Shown here in pieces: positions 22,896 to 34,277 of a stretch of 64,000 bases of DNA. The stretch covers positions 1,121,001-1,185,000 of the forward strand of contig JAMKCF010000008.1 in NCBI GenBank assembly GCA_023634235.1, given 5' to 3'. The notes under the pieces are model-generated. The model did not search any database. It was not told the origin of the DNA and worked only from the letters and a program-made list of their open reading frames with translations. The position numbers and the translations under genes are program-made. Origin of the DNA: Pisaster brevispinus. Lineage: Eukaryota > Echinodermata > Asteroidea > Forcipulatida > Asteriidae. How positions within the stretch are numbered: the first letter of the stretch is position 1; every line of letters begins with the position of its first letter.

Positions 22896-25800
22896 ATGGA
22901 GCATCATTCTTCAGGTAAATTCAAACCCCTAAATCATGCCCCCTTGCAATGCTCTTAATGAGCTTTTAAAATCACATCAGGTATTTTGTTCAAACCTTGG
23001 ATTATAAAACAAAACTTGCTTCTGGCATTTTAAACTCAATAGTGTTATATATTTTTTTCTTTGCTTCTTTTTAAAAAATTATGTGAAACAAAAAATGACA
23101 GATGTTTGTTGATTCCATAATAAGTTATTATTTAGTTGAAAAAAAGTACTTCAAATCAAAATAAAAATGATCACAAATGAAAACTTCTTGAACTAACTAT
23201 TAATGAGAGTCTTTTAATTCAATAATCATTTGTAATAAGTTTCCAATTGACATATGGTATCAATTTTTATGTCACCAGATGATGAAGAGGATGTATTTTC
23301 CTGTGGTCGCTGCAAGCAGCACTTTTCCAGCATGGACATTTTCATGGTACACAAGGCAAGCGGAGTTTGCCATAAGATCAAGCAGCGACATAAAAACCAG
23401 CAACAGTTATCTCCTGAAATCACTGCAGATTTACCAGGTAAGGTAGATTTTTATTGCAGGTTGGCTCTGTAAATTTAGTTCAATCTGTCGGTTGTGATGT
23501 TTTTTATGATTTAAAAGAAATAAACTTAATACCAATCAATTGAAAACAGTGGCATAACCAGCGGGGGTGCATGGGTCATGAGTCATCCTACTTAGAACCT
23601 TTGCCTCCCTTCAAGTCCCCCCCCCCCCCCCCCCCCGCATCCTCACTCAAAATGAGATCAAAGAAAATGACCTATGAATATTGATTTGTACTGTAAATTC
23701 ATCCTTTGCCTGAAAAGAACGATATTTTTCAAACTGTTTAACTGTTTAAACTGGTTTTTTCTACATTTTCATCTTTGATTTTGTTTTTTTGTATGGGATC
23801 AAGTTTTTTGATACCACTTTATACTATTTTTCATATTATCCTCTACAACAGACTTGGAGCAGATACCAGAAAGCATTCGAGGAACTTTTCAAAAAGTGCC
23901 ATCATTAAGTGCCTCGCCATCCAGCCTCCAGATCTCATCTGCCACATCTGATTTCAATCTTCAGTCTTCCGTCAACAGAATTCAACATGATTTTGAAGTG
24001 TTCCAAGAAGGGCAACAGGTAGATTTCTCTTCAAGTGAGTCTCAGGGTGGCATAGCAATGATACCACTTACCTCAGATGTCTTTGAGGAACTTCTGGGTT
24101 CTCCGGGTGAGGAGCTACCCACCACTTCTGTTGGAAAAGCGCCACTGAGTCGTGGTAGCTATATAGACAAAATGTCCAGTCATGACATACAAAGTGCTTA
24201 TTCGGACTGCTTGGCAACATCCAAGGCACCTGAGAATGATGAGGTGGCGAGTGGAGCCACATTTGAGCAAATTGGCTCTAAAGCTGAAAGCCTAGCTAGT
24301 GATGAACTCACTCAAAGACAAACAGTAAAACAAAAACCTGAGACATTTGTTTTAAGTAGTGAGAACTGCTTGAGACAAGAGGACCAAAATCAAGCACCAA
24401 AGGCAGATGTGGGGCCAGAATCATCTCAAACTCAGAAAGTATCCAAAGTTGCGAGAAAGACTAATGAAGCTCAAAAGGAAACAACATCTAAAACCATTCA
24501 TCTGAAAATTCCAGAAGCGTGCAGAAGCAGCAAGCCAGTGGTTTGTAAATTTTGCTCGGAGACCTTAAAGAATGCAGACAGTCTCTTCCGTCACTACATA
24601 GATATCCACAAGATGAAAAATAGTGCTGCCATGGAGTTTCTTCGACAAGTTGCTTTCAAGAGAGGAAGGGGACGACCACCAAAAGGACTGACTTTGAGAA
24701 CACCTAAAAATGTAGCATGTCCTCATTGCAGTGAAGCATTCAATAATAAAAATCTCTGTGCTGCTCATATAAAAAAGCATCACCCAAAACATCGGACTTC
24801 AGAGTCGGCATCCCCATCTTCACCACCACAGAATCTTCCACCTGGCAGACTGAGAAAATGCTCACGTTGCAGCTTCCAAACTACTACAACCAAAGATTTT
24901 ACTGCTCATATACACGGTTGTCAATGCAATGAAAGAGACGATGAGGCAGTTGGTGAAAAATCTGAGGAGAACACTGATTCTTCAAGTGCACAACCCAAAG
25001 ACAAACCCAAATCCAAGCAAAGAAGAAAGAGCAGTAGAAGTATTCACAACGATGCAGTAAGTATGATACCAGATAATGAAGTTGAGATTGATGATGAAGA
25101 GGAGCAAGAGAAAGATGAGATGGAAGAAGGAGATGAAGAGAATAGCTCAACATCCAAAGGGCTTGTAAAGTGTCCAGAATGCAATAAAAAGATGAGTTCT
25201 CGTGGGCTTAAACGCCACCAAATACGCTGCACAAATAAAAACCGATTTGTATGCCCACTATGTCAGCATAAATCTCGGGAGTCCTATGATCATACTGTTC
25301 ATGTGGATAACCACCGGACGTGGGTGAGGGCTCAGCCAAACTGGCTGAATGGATCTGATTTGAAGCAGTTACAACCAGGAACTTCCTCAGTAACACCTGT
25401 CTCATCCACTATGACCTCTTCTAATGGTACACCACCTTTAATTTCCATTGACTCAAACCAAGTGTCAGTTGACATAGACAAAGAGTTTGCTTCCACTGTG
25501 GATCTTGAGGAACTGGCACTTATCACACAAATCCAAGGTGATGGTGATCTCCTTAGGCCACCTCATAACCTTCTTGGGGATGGAGACGCAGGGCAAGATT
25601 TGCAAGCATCACTCATTGTTGATTCTTCATTGCTTCCCAAGGGTTCTCATGATGAAAGCAGAGTGGGTAACACCCCACTCTTGACACAGGAAGAGCAAAA
25701 AGCAATTGATGGAGGGGATAAGAAGACAAATCCACGTGATCTGAAATGCAAGATCTGTTACACATGGTTTGGGCGCACAAGTCTCCCTAAACACATGCTG

Positions 25801-26898
25801 CAAGCCCACAATAGGGTGAAGCGGTTTCAGTGTCGTAACCTTACATGTCAGAACATTTTTGGCAAATTGGAGGAATTCAAAGCCCACATTGCAACCCATG
25901 ACAAGCAGGACATGTTTCATTGCGGCTGTCGTAGCTGCATGAATCGTCGCTTGGTCAATACTGAAACTATTGACAACATGAGGAAGGAAAAGATGAGAGA
26001 ATACTACAAGCACATGAGCCATAAGTGTAGCAAGTGCTGGGTCAAATTTCCAAGCATGGGAAGTCTGGACAGGCACATGAAGACTGAAAGCCACCATCAT
26101 CCTTGCAGCAAATGTGGAAAAATCCAAGTCAGTAAAAGGCAGCTGCGCATGCACATGGTCACCCATCAAAACGAGCGCTGCTTTCTGTGTGAGGTCTGTG
26201 GACGAAACTTTAAGACAAAACGTGACCTCAACAAGCATACTTATTCCCATAATAATATCCGACCTTTCCAGTGCCCAGAGTGCATAAAGTGCTTCAGTTT
26301 CAAGAATAAAATGACTAGACACATGGTTACTGTTCATTCTGCTAAGAAGCCTTTTGTCTGTGAGTGGCCAGGATGTGAAAGAGGTTTTTCTCGTAAAGAT
26401 AAGCTCCATGATCATGCCAAGACCCATCTGGTCTCACAACAGCTCAAGTGCCAGCACTGTGGCAAAGGTTTCTGCCGTAAGGACAATCTCAAAGACCATG
26501 AAATACTTCACACTCGTGATTTTCGTTTCCGTTGTGAAATTTGCAACCGGGGATTCATGCGACCAAAAATCCTGGAGCGACACTGTATGACAGAACATCC
26601 TTCAATGACCCCCCAAGTCACCCTTCAAGCCACCATATCCCAGGATGGGCCGACGGACTCTCCCAGCCAACATATCAGTTATGTTCTCTGTGAGCCTAAT
26701 TATGTTTATGCCAATATTGAACAGCTGACGTCGTTTCATGATAATGTCCAAGATGCTGATGTCCACTTGATGCAGGGTCAACGTGCTGCCATAGAGGCAT
26801 TTCAGCATAATCCAGCTGGGGTCATTGGGAATGGACCTAACCAATTTCAAATGGATGGAACAGATGGATTCCCAGTGAATATTACACTGGGTACGTAG
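22896..26898 (+). CDS. C2H2 zinc-finger protein, divergent ZNF341-like
   Basis: Probable nuclear DNA-binding protein of 1074 aa in three coding exons: 22896-22914, 23279-23437, 23852-26898; phases agree. The start MEHHSS follows 'aaaaccATGG', a good context, but an upstream coding exon cannot be excluded. The second exon carries a lone N-terminal finger, DEEDVFSCGRCKQHFSS, very like the first finger of ZNF341 ([14 protein letters not shown] in the gene at 36.25 kb). Both genes also place a phase-1 intron just before it. The large exon has three degenerate fingers, an AT-hook-like KRGRGRPPKG near residue 330, an acidic stretch near 410-430, and about nine C-terminal C2H2 fingers (for example CEVCGRNFKTKRDLNKH, CQHCGKGFCRKDNLKDH). 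No linker of the TGEKP type is seen. It is best called a ZNF341-related paralogue; its function and targets are unknown. Confidence 0.85.
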
Positions 26899-28938
26899 CT
26901 CCTCATTTTCTTCAAAATCACTTTCAAAGATCTATATAAAATATGATGTTTTTATCAGCATTGTTTGGAAAAAGATAACAATAATTTTATTAGTTATCAT
27001 ACCAGCGCAAGTGGAATTTTTGAAAAATGTAGCGCTTCTGCATCCAATATTCAATGAGGTCAAAGGCCAAGTTACATATGGGATGCAGACATGCTTCATT
27101 TTGCCGTATTGCACAAGCGTGCATGTGATAATAAATTGATCCTCAAGCCGACCTGATGCATAGCTTAAAATAGCGTTATAAGCGGAGTAAGAACAGTGTG
27201 TAAGATTAAGAACAGGGTTTGGTTAATATGGACCAATCAGAATCAAGGATTAAAGTTTGCTTGAAGATAATCATATATATATCAATCATTTACTAACAGT
27301 ATTGCTCTGAATGTAAAAATGTTTTGTTCCATGTGGCATTGAAAAAGAACCAATTAATCAGTTCTTGTTATCGTTTTTTATTTTTTATTTCAGTGTATAG
27401 TTTCAGGCTAAAGTAGACATTGCTCACAATGCAATTTTCTTGATTTGTTTGAGCACAATTCAAAAAGCTGAATCATTTTCCACAGGTTGGATTTAAGCAG
27501 TAAGCACATGGTGAAAACTCCTCTGCAATCATATGCATGCATATGAAAAGCCTAGCCAGAAACGGCCCTGGCAGGTCTTAAGACAGTTCAGAATTTAATT
27601 TGTCAAAAATTCTTTTTCTGGGAAATATGAATTGAAATAAATTACCAGTAATTACTAGTTAAAAATGAATGAGGAACCTATCTTTGTTTCGTACTCCACT
27701 TTCGTGGACAAACTTTATTTGAGTAATTCATGAAGGTTAACAAAATAATCTCATTATGTTTTGTACAAATGTACAGTTTATTTGCATAATAGTAAAGTAA
27801 ATCTTATTTGCCAAAGTTGTACTTAACAGAAGTGGTTAATGAAAAAAACAATTAAATGTAATTTAAATGTTAACACAACATTTACATTTAAATACTAGTT
27901 TTATGCATTTTTAACTCCATACTAGTAATTGTAATATTGAACAAGAAAGAGAAAGAAAGTTAACAAATTAAATAAAAACAGTGATAAAAGCAGTAATACT
28001 GTAAAACTTTTATTTAAGGTTATTAGTTATAATAAATAGAGAAAGTAAGGAATGCAAAAATATAAATGGACATGCAAGGCTGGTTGTATTGTCTATAAAC
28101 AGGCTGATATTTGGTCCCCAGAAAAAAAAGTAAGAATATTTTGTTTGGTATGGGGGCTGACCAACATGTACATTTGGTAACTTTTATAGAATTTTTGGGT
28201 AAACAAAAAGCAATTTTGCTCCTTTTTCTGAGGGGGAAAAAAAAAAGAAAAAAAAAAAAGAAGAAAGAAAAAAAATCTGAAGTAGGAAGAAAATCATCCC
28301 TGTCTAAAGAAAACAAAAACCATTTTGATTACTTATTTACATGTTTCTACTTTGACCACCTTAATAGCAGTGTCCAAAAAAGCAACTAGCTACTATTCAA
28401 CTTTATTGTGGATCCATACGGTACCCCCCCCCCCCACCCCGAAAAAATATAAAATAGTAGGAATAAATAAATAACTAAAAAAATAAGCAAATAAAAAATA
28501 ATGTGTTTCATTTGACTGTTAATTGGTTTGCAACTTAAGTATAAAGATAACAATGAAATGACAACTTGAAAGCATCAACAAAAGGGAGAAATTAAGAAGT
28601 TAAAGTTGTTGGTGAAGGCCACAATATTTTTCTCACCAGCAAGTGACACTGCATAGATCCATTTATGGAATGCCATTATCCATCAAACTGTATGGATTTT
28701 TGTTATTACATTATTATTATGATTATTATTTTTGGGGGTGTTTGGAAGTACTGTGTTTGAAAATGTGTCCATTCCTCTTTGTGACCCCACCACCTTGGAA
28801 ATGCCTTTTACTTCATCTGATAGCAAGTTACTCTTTCTTCAAGCATTATCAGTCACTACTAAAGGTTCAAAAATAGACTGCCACTACCTGAGGTTTAATC
28901 ACTACTTCTTCTGCCCTAATGACATGTGTCTTGATTCT
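26899..28938. other. Convergent intergenic region between the zinc-finger gene and banp
   Basis: The two genes end toward each other here. It holds a dispersed repeat (27.0-27.29 kb), a purine/poly-A tract near 28220-28275 and a poly-C run near 28425. A minus-strand AATAAA (TTTATT at about 28402-28407) could end banp. No supported coding exon is seen; the apparent ORFs around 28.0-28.9 kb are low-complexity. Confidence 0.55.
27000..27290 (+). repeat. Dispersed repeat, copy A (downstream of ZNF341-like gene)
   Basis: It shares ordered blocks with 38.2-38.57 kb: 'tagcgcttctg', 'gcatagcttaaaa', 'accaatcagaat' and 'gcttgaagataat', with unrelated spacers between. This looks like two diverged copies of one element. 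Boundaries are approximate. Confidence 0.6.
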
Positions 28939-31900
28939 CTATGAGTCCCCCCTCTGCTGCTGTAAGACTAAGGTTGTAGCTCCCTCCAATTCCTCCATGA
29001 CTGCTATTTGAATTTCTCCTGATTGGGTGATGTTGATCTGGCCCTCATGGAGTGGTACGCCATCTTGTTCAATCCTCACCTATGGTACATGTAAGTGGAC
29101 AACAAGGCATAAATGTCATTACACCATGATTCTCTTTAGTTACATCAGGCCACTTTTGTTTTGCATTTATACCATGTCCTTTTGGTTGGTAAGCAGTTTG
29201 CAACAGCTAATTCTATTTTGTTGTATATTTGTTTTGTGACCTATCATACCACAGTTGAGGATTTCTGTACTTTTAAGAACATAAATCTCATCCTGTAATT
29301 ATTGTTTATCTTCCAAGCTGTCCATCAAAGAAGCGTGAGAATAGCTTTCGGTATGTATAACCTCACCTTCTTGATGACAGTGTTGCTTTCTTGCTGATGA
29401 TGCTCCTCGTCCTCCTGAGCTATATCAGATATATTAGAATCGACAGGTAGTTGAATATGAACCCCTTGCGTATGACTTCCATCCTCTGAGCTGTGAGAAT
29501 CAGTTGTATGGTCGTCTTGTTCTCCAAACTGCTTAAAGAAATAAAGACCTCTTCAAACTTGATACTCAAGAAGTTACGTAAAATTTGCAATGACGCCATG
29601 TAAACATCCCACTGATGAGCTGTGGTGGTCCGAAAAGTAATTGTGGCGTAACGACTTGTTTTTTGATCCGTTAGCTCTGATCGTTTTCAGAAGAATCTTC
29701 AGAAGAAAAGCCGAAGTATAGTTAAACTTGATACCCTCAGTTCTTACTTTTGCAACTCAAATGATGTAATTATAATAATCTGACAGAAGATCAACATCTC
29801 CTTGCAGCTCAAATGATGTGATTATAATAATCTTACAGAAGATCAACACATCCTTGTCCAACTCACCCTTTCTTTTAGAAATTGATCTGCATCACTGTTG
29901 CCTGACTTATACCCAAATGCTTTAACAGTCATGGGAAGGCCACGCTGCTTACGGCGGAATGCTGTGCGACACTTTGAGTCAATGTTCATTCTGATGCGGT
30001 GCCATTCACCATCGATGATCCCAAAATGCTTGATAAGGTGACCTTTTAAAGGGAACAAAATGTAGTACATACCATATCCATTCTTGAAACAAATCCTTTT
30101 TAGTTTTCCTACATGCTCTTAGGAAAATACCATAAAAATCACTGTTGAATATTTCCCATAAATGTTGATTATTCTGGAATACTCACATCTAAGTCCGTAG
30201 ATCATGAGTGGGTTTAATTGTTTCTTGCCATGCTTTCCAGTGCCAGACAGGTTTGAAGAAGCTTGTGTCTCTCTATCAAAAAGGTAGTCCAACAACTTGA
30301 GGGCACATTTCTCTGGTGTTTTGGATGTTTGCATGACATGCAACATATCACTGTGTGTAATGATAGAAAGGAACAATGTATTAGAAGGCCAACCGCTTTT
30401 TATAATTAAATAAATACATTTGCTTAGAGGTGTTTTTGAATGAGAGTTTGGCACATAATTGCGTAACATCTGGTAGTTTGTGGAAATCCTACAGCAGTAT
30501 TAAAATGATCAGACACTTACGACTGTGAGATGCCACATCGGACTCTGCATTCCACGTTTGCTTCATCTCCAAGCCAAGAACCATTTGGAAAGTCATCTAA
30601 GTATTAAAAAGAAAGTAAACCATGGTTTTGTTTTATTGTTATTCAAATCATGTAGTTTTTAAGTTGCAAACCTAATGTTTTGATTTGTTTTACCTTCCGT
30701 GTTTAGAGTTATTAGAGTGACATTCCGACTGATGCTCTGTGAAATTGGTGACTGGGGGGTGGCAGGAACCTGGTTGTGGTCTCCTATGAATGTCAACAAT
30801 CGGAAAAAAACATCAACAAATTAACAACTTTTAAGTAGAAAACTTTTGTGGAAACCACTACTTTACATAAATTTCAGTTAAACTAATGGCATTATTTAGG
30901 CATATTTTACCTTCTGGAGGAAAACCAATGACCACTGTATTACCAGGCGAAGCAGAACCATTTTCACTGAAAAGATAAATAATTTGACTTCTTATAATTC
31001 CTTTAATAGACTGGCGTAACAGTTCGTTTACTGCACTATTTAAGTGCCATAACTGGGTACAGCATTTGACAGTTGAGCAGGGACAAGAATGGTTTCCCAT
31101 TCTTCTGCGAAGTGGTAAACAAACTGTGACATCATCAGTACCAATGTCTATTACCGGTCTCCTCTACAAATTGTGTTTATCTGGCCACTGATCACTGGCT
31201 TGAGTTAGGTGCCGGCAGCAGATTTCCTGAAACGCTAGGATTAATCCTATCTCGAGTTAAGACAAGTAACTAGTCCTAACTTAGGATTAATCTTAAGGTT
31301 TACATGTTACAGTGCAAGGCTGGGACTCGTCCTAAGTCCTAAGATTAATCCTAAGTTAGGAAGAGTTTGGTGAAATCGACGGCAGGACAGTAAAGGAGAG
31401 CTGCAATGAAGCTGTCTTTCATTTATATTTTTTTGTTCAAATAAAACAGAGCACCCACTGCTTCAGTTTATACATTGATAAAAGGCAAAAGTATTTTGCA
31501 AGATCAGTCATATTTTCTCCAGAAAGGATACAATTATTCATTTGGACATCAATGTGAAGGTGATTTAACATTTTATGCCAATTCTTTGGAAACACTTACG
31601 GCGATTTCTCTAGTTCTTTGATTCTTGATAGAGTTCTTATGACAGATAAGTTAAGGTTGTCCATCTTGCGCCCCATCTTATAGCAGGTGTTGTGTAGATT
31701 AGTTAACTTACGCTCCATGCTGTCCAGCCGAAAAGATATTGCTTTGTTTATGTTGAAAAGAATTGTCTAGGAGGATAAGAATTTGAACAAAACAAGCAAA
31801 GATAAAAATTATAGACAGCAAATTAAGCAACCTTTGTTTCATCTTGTTTTATTTATTATTTTTTGGGTTGGGGTGGTACAAAAGGGGAACCAATTTTTAA

Positions 31901-32544
31901 CAAACTATAAATCACTTAATTAACTAAATACCTCACAAAACTGATAAGAATAAGTTTGATGGTGGTTGCTACAGTGACCAACCTTAACACTGTCGTCCAT
32001 TGTTATTGTTTCAGCATCATCTGTTCTCTGTCTCTTTGCTATCGGTTCTTCATCTTCAAACTGTGCTACTTCAATAAATAATATACCAAACAAAATATTA
32101 CCCCAAAACAGGTCCTATTGATTTTTAAGAATAATATTTGAATAAATACATTCAGGTATTTTTTTACTTGATGCTCACTTTGTAAACATAACAACTGTCT
32201 AATCTAGTTGGGCAATATCTGTCATCTAGTGCTAATGACTTTCAATCATGACAAGAGATTGAGCAATTTTTTCTTTAAAAGCTTGGTCTTTTTTAGGGCC
32301 AAATTGTTGAAGGAGTAGACTTTAAAGGCCTGGCATTTAGACTGAAATAGACGGTGAAAGTGTATTAGAATATTTTTTTGTCTGCTTGAATACAAACGAG
32401 GTTGGAAATGCCTATTGGATCAATTGAGCCATTCATACCTGCTTCTGTAAGGATGGTTGGTACAACAGGTATCTGTTCTACATCCATTTGTAACATTGCT
32501 TCATCACTTGTCTCCTCGTCATTCTTCAGTTTCATCGTTGTCAT
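28939..32544 (-). CDS. banp: BANP (SMAR1) BEN-domain transcription factor
   Basis: Nuclear BEN-domain protein; vertebrate BANP binds an unmethylated TCTCGCGAGA palindrome and activates CpG-island promoters. Ten coding exons (minus): 32439-32544, 31983-32068, 31600-31766, 30911-30966, 30694-30783, 30521-30596, 30187-30350, 29867-30042, 29367-29531, 28939-29079. They total 1227 nt (408 aa), somewhat shorter than human. An in-frame TGA sits just upstream of the chosen ATG. The N-terminal part has EPIAKRQR, then a coiled coil about 66-118 (ISFRLDSMERKLTNLHN). Next come NVTLITLN and DFPNGSWLGDE, then the BEN domain about 190-290, with LSGTGKHGKKQLNPLMIYG and NIDSKCRTAFRRKQRG nearly identical to vertebrate BANP. 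The tail is Gln/acid-rich, ending LVLQQQRGDS. Exon 2 could start three bases later (tandem AG). It lies between the two ZNF341-type genes. Confidence 0.94.
29158..29222 (+). repeat. Dispersed repeat, copy 2 (short segment)
   Basis: It matches the right half of the element at 15.1 kb: 'tttgcatttataccatg', then 'cttttggttggtaagcag' and 'cagctaattctatttt'. The hairpin half is absent. It lies in the last banp intron. Confidence 0.6.
29751..29853. repeat. 52-bp tandem duplication next to a banp exon
   Basis: Two copies (about 29751-29801 and 29803-29853) with a 52-bp period and a few differences contain 'attataataatct' and 'acagaagatcaaca'. The second copy lies within 15 bp of the exon end at 29867, so the duplication reaches the intronic side of that donor site. 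Confidence 0.85.
31211..31386. mobile_element. MITE-like element with degenerate terminal inverted repeats
   Basis: The ends 'gccggcagcagatttcc' and 'gtgaaatcgacggcagg' are inverted relatives. Internal palindromic 'aggattaatcct' blocks occur on both sides. It lies in banp intron 3 and is related in its ends to the element at 16300-16457. Confidence 0.6.
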
Positions 32545-33493
32545 CCTTGAGGTGCTTCAACACTTTACCACTATGAAAAAACAAATAATCAAGAAGTATA
32601 CAAACATTATGTAGACAAAAATACAGTGACAGATAATTGTTTGTGGATGCCAGCCCAAGCAATATTTGTTTGTTACCCATATTCCTGCCTTCGTCTACAA
32701 AAACCCTAAAATACTTTTCATCATGACTTAACTAGTTGAGAATCGTATAACCCCCTCCATCCTCCTGACGGTCTGGGACCATTGGAAGGATGGAGGGTTG
32801 GAGGGTTACGTTTATCGAGACTTCTCATCATCATACCACTCATAGTTGAACTGTCCTTGTGACCAATACATTCAGCTCAGTCATTGATTGAGTCAAACCA
32901 ACTACGAGGACCCACCAAAGCTTACATTTACAAAGCCCTAATTTAAATCATAAAAAACAATTTTTGTTACTTCCAACTTCTTAACTTAATCATACGGTAC
33001 TTTTGAATTGTTCTATTATGTTTTGAAAAAGGCTGCTTTTTAGGTTTTTTAAATTAATTAAATAGGTTAGGTGCCTAAATAAAACTAAACCTTGAAAAAA
33101 ACACCCCTTTTAAAAAAGTGGGGAAAAGGAAAAGTATGGGATATGTCAACCTAAAGTGTAATTTAAAAATCCAACCCCCAAAAACTAACATGAGCAGTGA
33201 GTGAGTTCAAAAATAAATTGTCAATACTAAATATAATTTAATTATACACAAAATCATAGAATATGAATTTATACCAACCCACGGCCAACAATTAGTTACC
33301 CGCCTAACCTAGGATCGTAACCCGTGGTTATAAGCGCAAGGGTAAAGCATTATAATTTTTGTACTGACTGAGTGTAGAACAGAATTCGGAAATTGCAAAA
33401 AACGTGTTGGTTCTATCATTCCATTTGGTTTGTGTTCAAACCAAACGCAGACTGTCAAGGTTACCAATACATCATCGTTTTCTGGATACTTAC

Positions 33494-33660
33494 GCTCAAT
33501 TGTGAGACACGATGTCACGATAATTCACTTGGATCGTATGTAAATAAAAGTTTCAAAAGTTTTCGCCAAGTTTTCTCAAAACTTCCCGTAATTTCTCGAC
33601 GAAATCCCGTTTCAAGACGAAACCCCGGAAAACACGATAGACGGCGATAATGGCGCTCCT
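33494..33660 (-). other. Probable 5' noncoding first exon of banp
   Basis: A strong donor GAGC|GTAAGTATCC on the minus strand marks an exon end at 33494. The acceptor 'ttcatag' about 32.57 kb fits as the next exon's start, placing the ATG in exon 2. The left limit (transcription start) is uncertain, roughly 33.64-33.66 kb. The region is CpG-richer than its surroundings. Confidence 0.5.
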
Positions 33661-33670
33661 TCTCGCGAGA
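33661..33670. promoter_or_regulatory. Perfect BANP-type palindrome in the banp promoter
   Basis: The sequence is exactly TCTCGCGAGA, the motif recognised by vertebrate BANP. It lies at the expected banp transcription start region, about 167 bp upstream of the exon 1 donor and about 610 bp upstream of the znf341 start codon. A YY1-like AATGGCGC occurs at 33649-33656 beside it. Presence is seen directly; function is inferred. Confidence 0.8.
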
Positions 33671-33970
33671 AATAAGGCGGTTTAACATACGGCGCATGAG
33701 CACTACATTTTGAAATGTGCAGTTGTATTTCCAGTGGGTAACTTTTGTATTAACTTGGGGGGGGGGGGGGGTTCCACGTTTACTATTAAAAGTCCATTTG
33801 TGGTTTTAATTTCTTTCTAAATATCACCGAGTTATTTATCATTATATCGCTGTATTTTTTGCTCAACTTTATTCTATGAATTATAGTATGATTTAAAAGT
33901 AGGTTGGTTTAATGGCGTTTGTTGTCTTCTGTGTTCAATTTTTAATGATAATACTGCTGTTTAAAATATC

Positions 33971-34078
33971 ATTTTCTATCACTATATTATAGTGATAGAA
34001 AATTAAATATAGGGTTGCATACTGTACACAATGATATATTGTATCACCGTGCACCAGTATGCAACCCTATATATTTTA
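33971..34078. repeat. Two adjacent palindromes upstream of znf341
   Basis: 33971-34003 is a nearly perfect palindrome built on 'ttctatcactata'. 34005-34078 is a second inverted repeat with arms 'tatagggttgcatactg' and 'cagtatgcaaccctata' around a 30-bp loop. They lie between banp and znf341, about 200 bp before the znf341 start codon, and probably are a MITE. Confidence 0.75.
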
Positions 34079-34277
34079 TTTTATTTTTTATTTCCAGGTT
34101 TTAGTTTGGGAGTTCCGGTTAAGTACGAGTACTTATCTGGAACTGTAACAGCAACATGTATTGCGTGACAGATGTGTGGACTGTAGATGACCGCGTCCCC
34201 TCTGCGTGTGTGCTGTTTCTGCTCTGCCGGTTGTTTTATGTGATCAGGATTTTTATGTGGTTTGCAATACAGACAAA

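Noticed and set aside
23618..23637. Poly-C and poly-G runs here and at 28.4, 33.76, 56.5 and 56.97 kb as functional G-quadruplexes
   Set aside because: They are single homopolymer runs in introns or spacers, prone to slippage and sequencing error; no regulatory context was seen.
27936..28389. Lysine- or phenylalanine-rich ORFs around the poly-purine tract
   Set aside because: They are low-complexity translation of poly-A/poly-T sequence with no splice or domain support.
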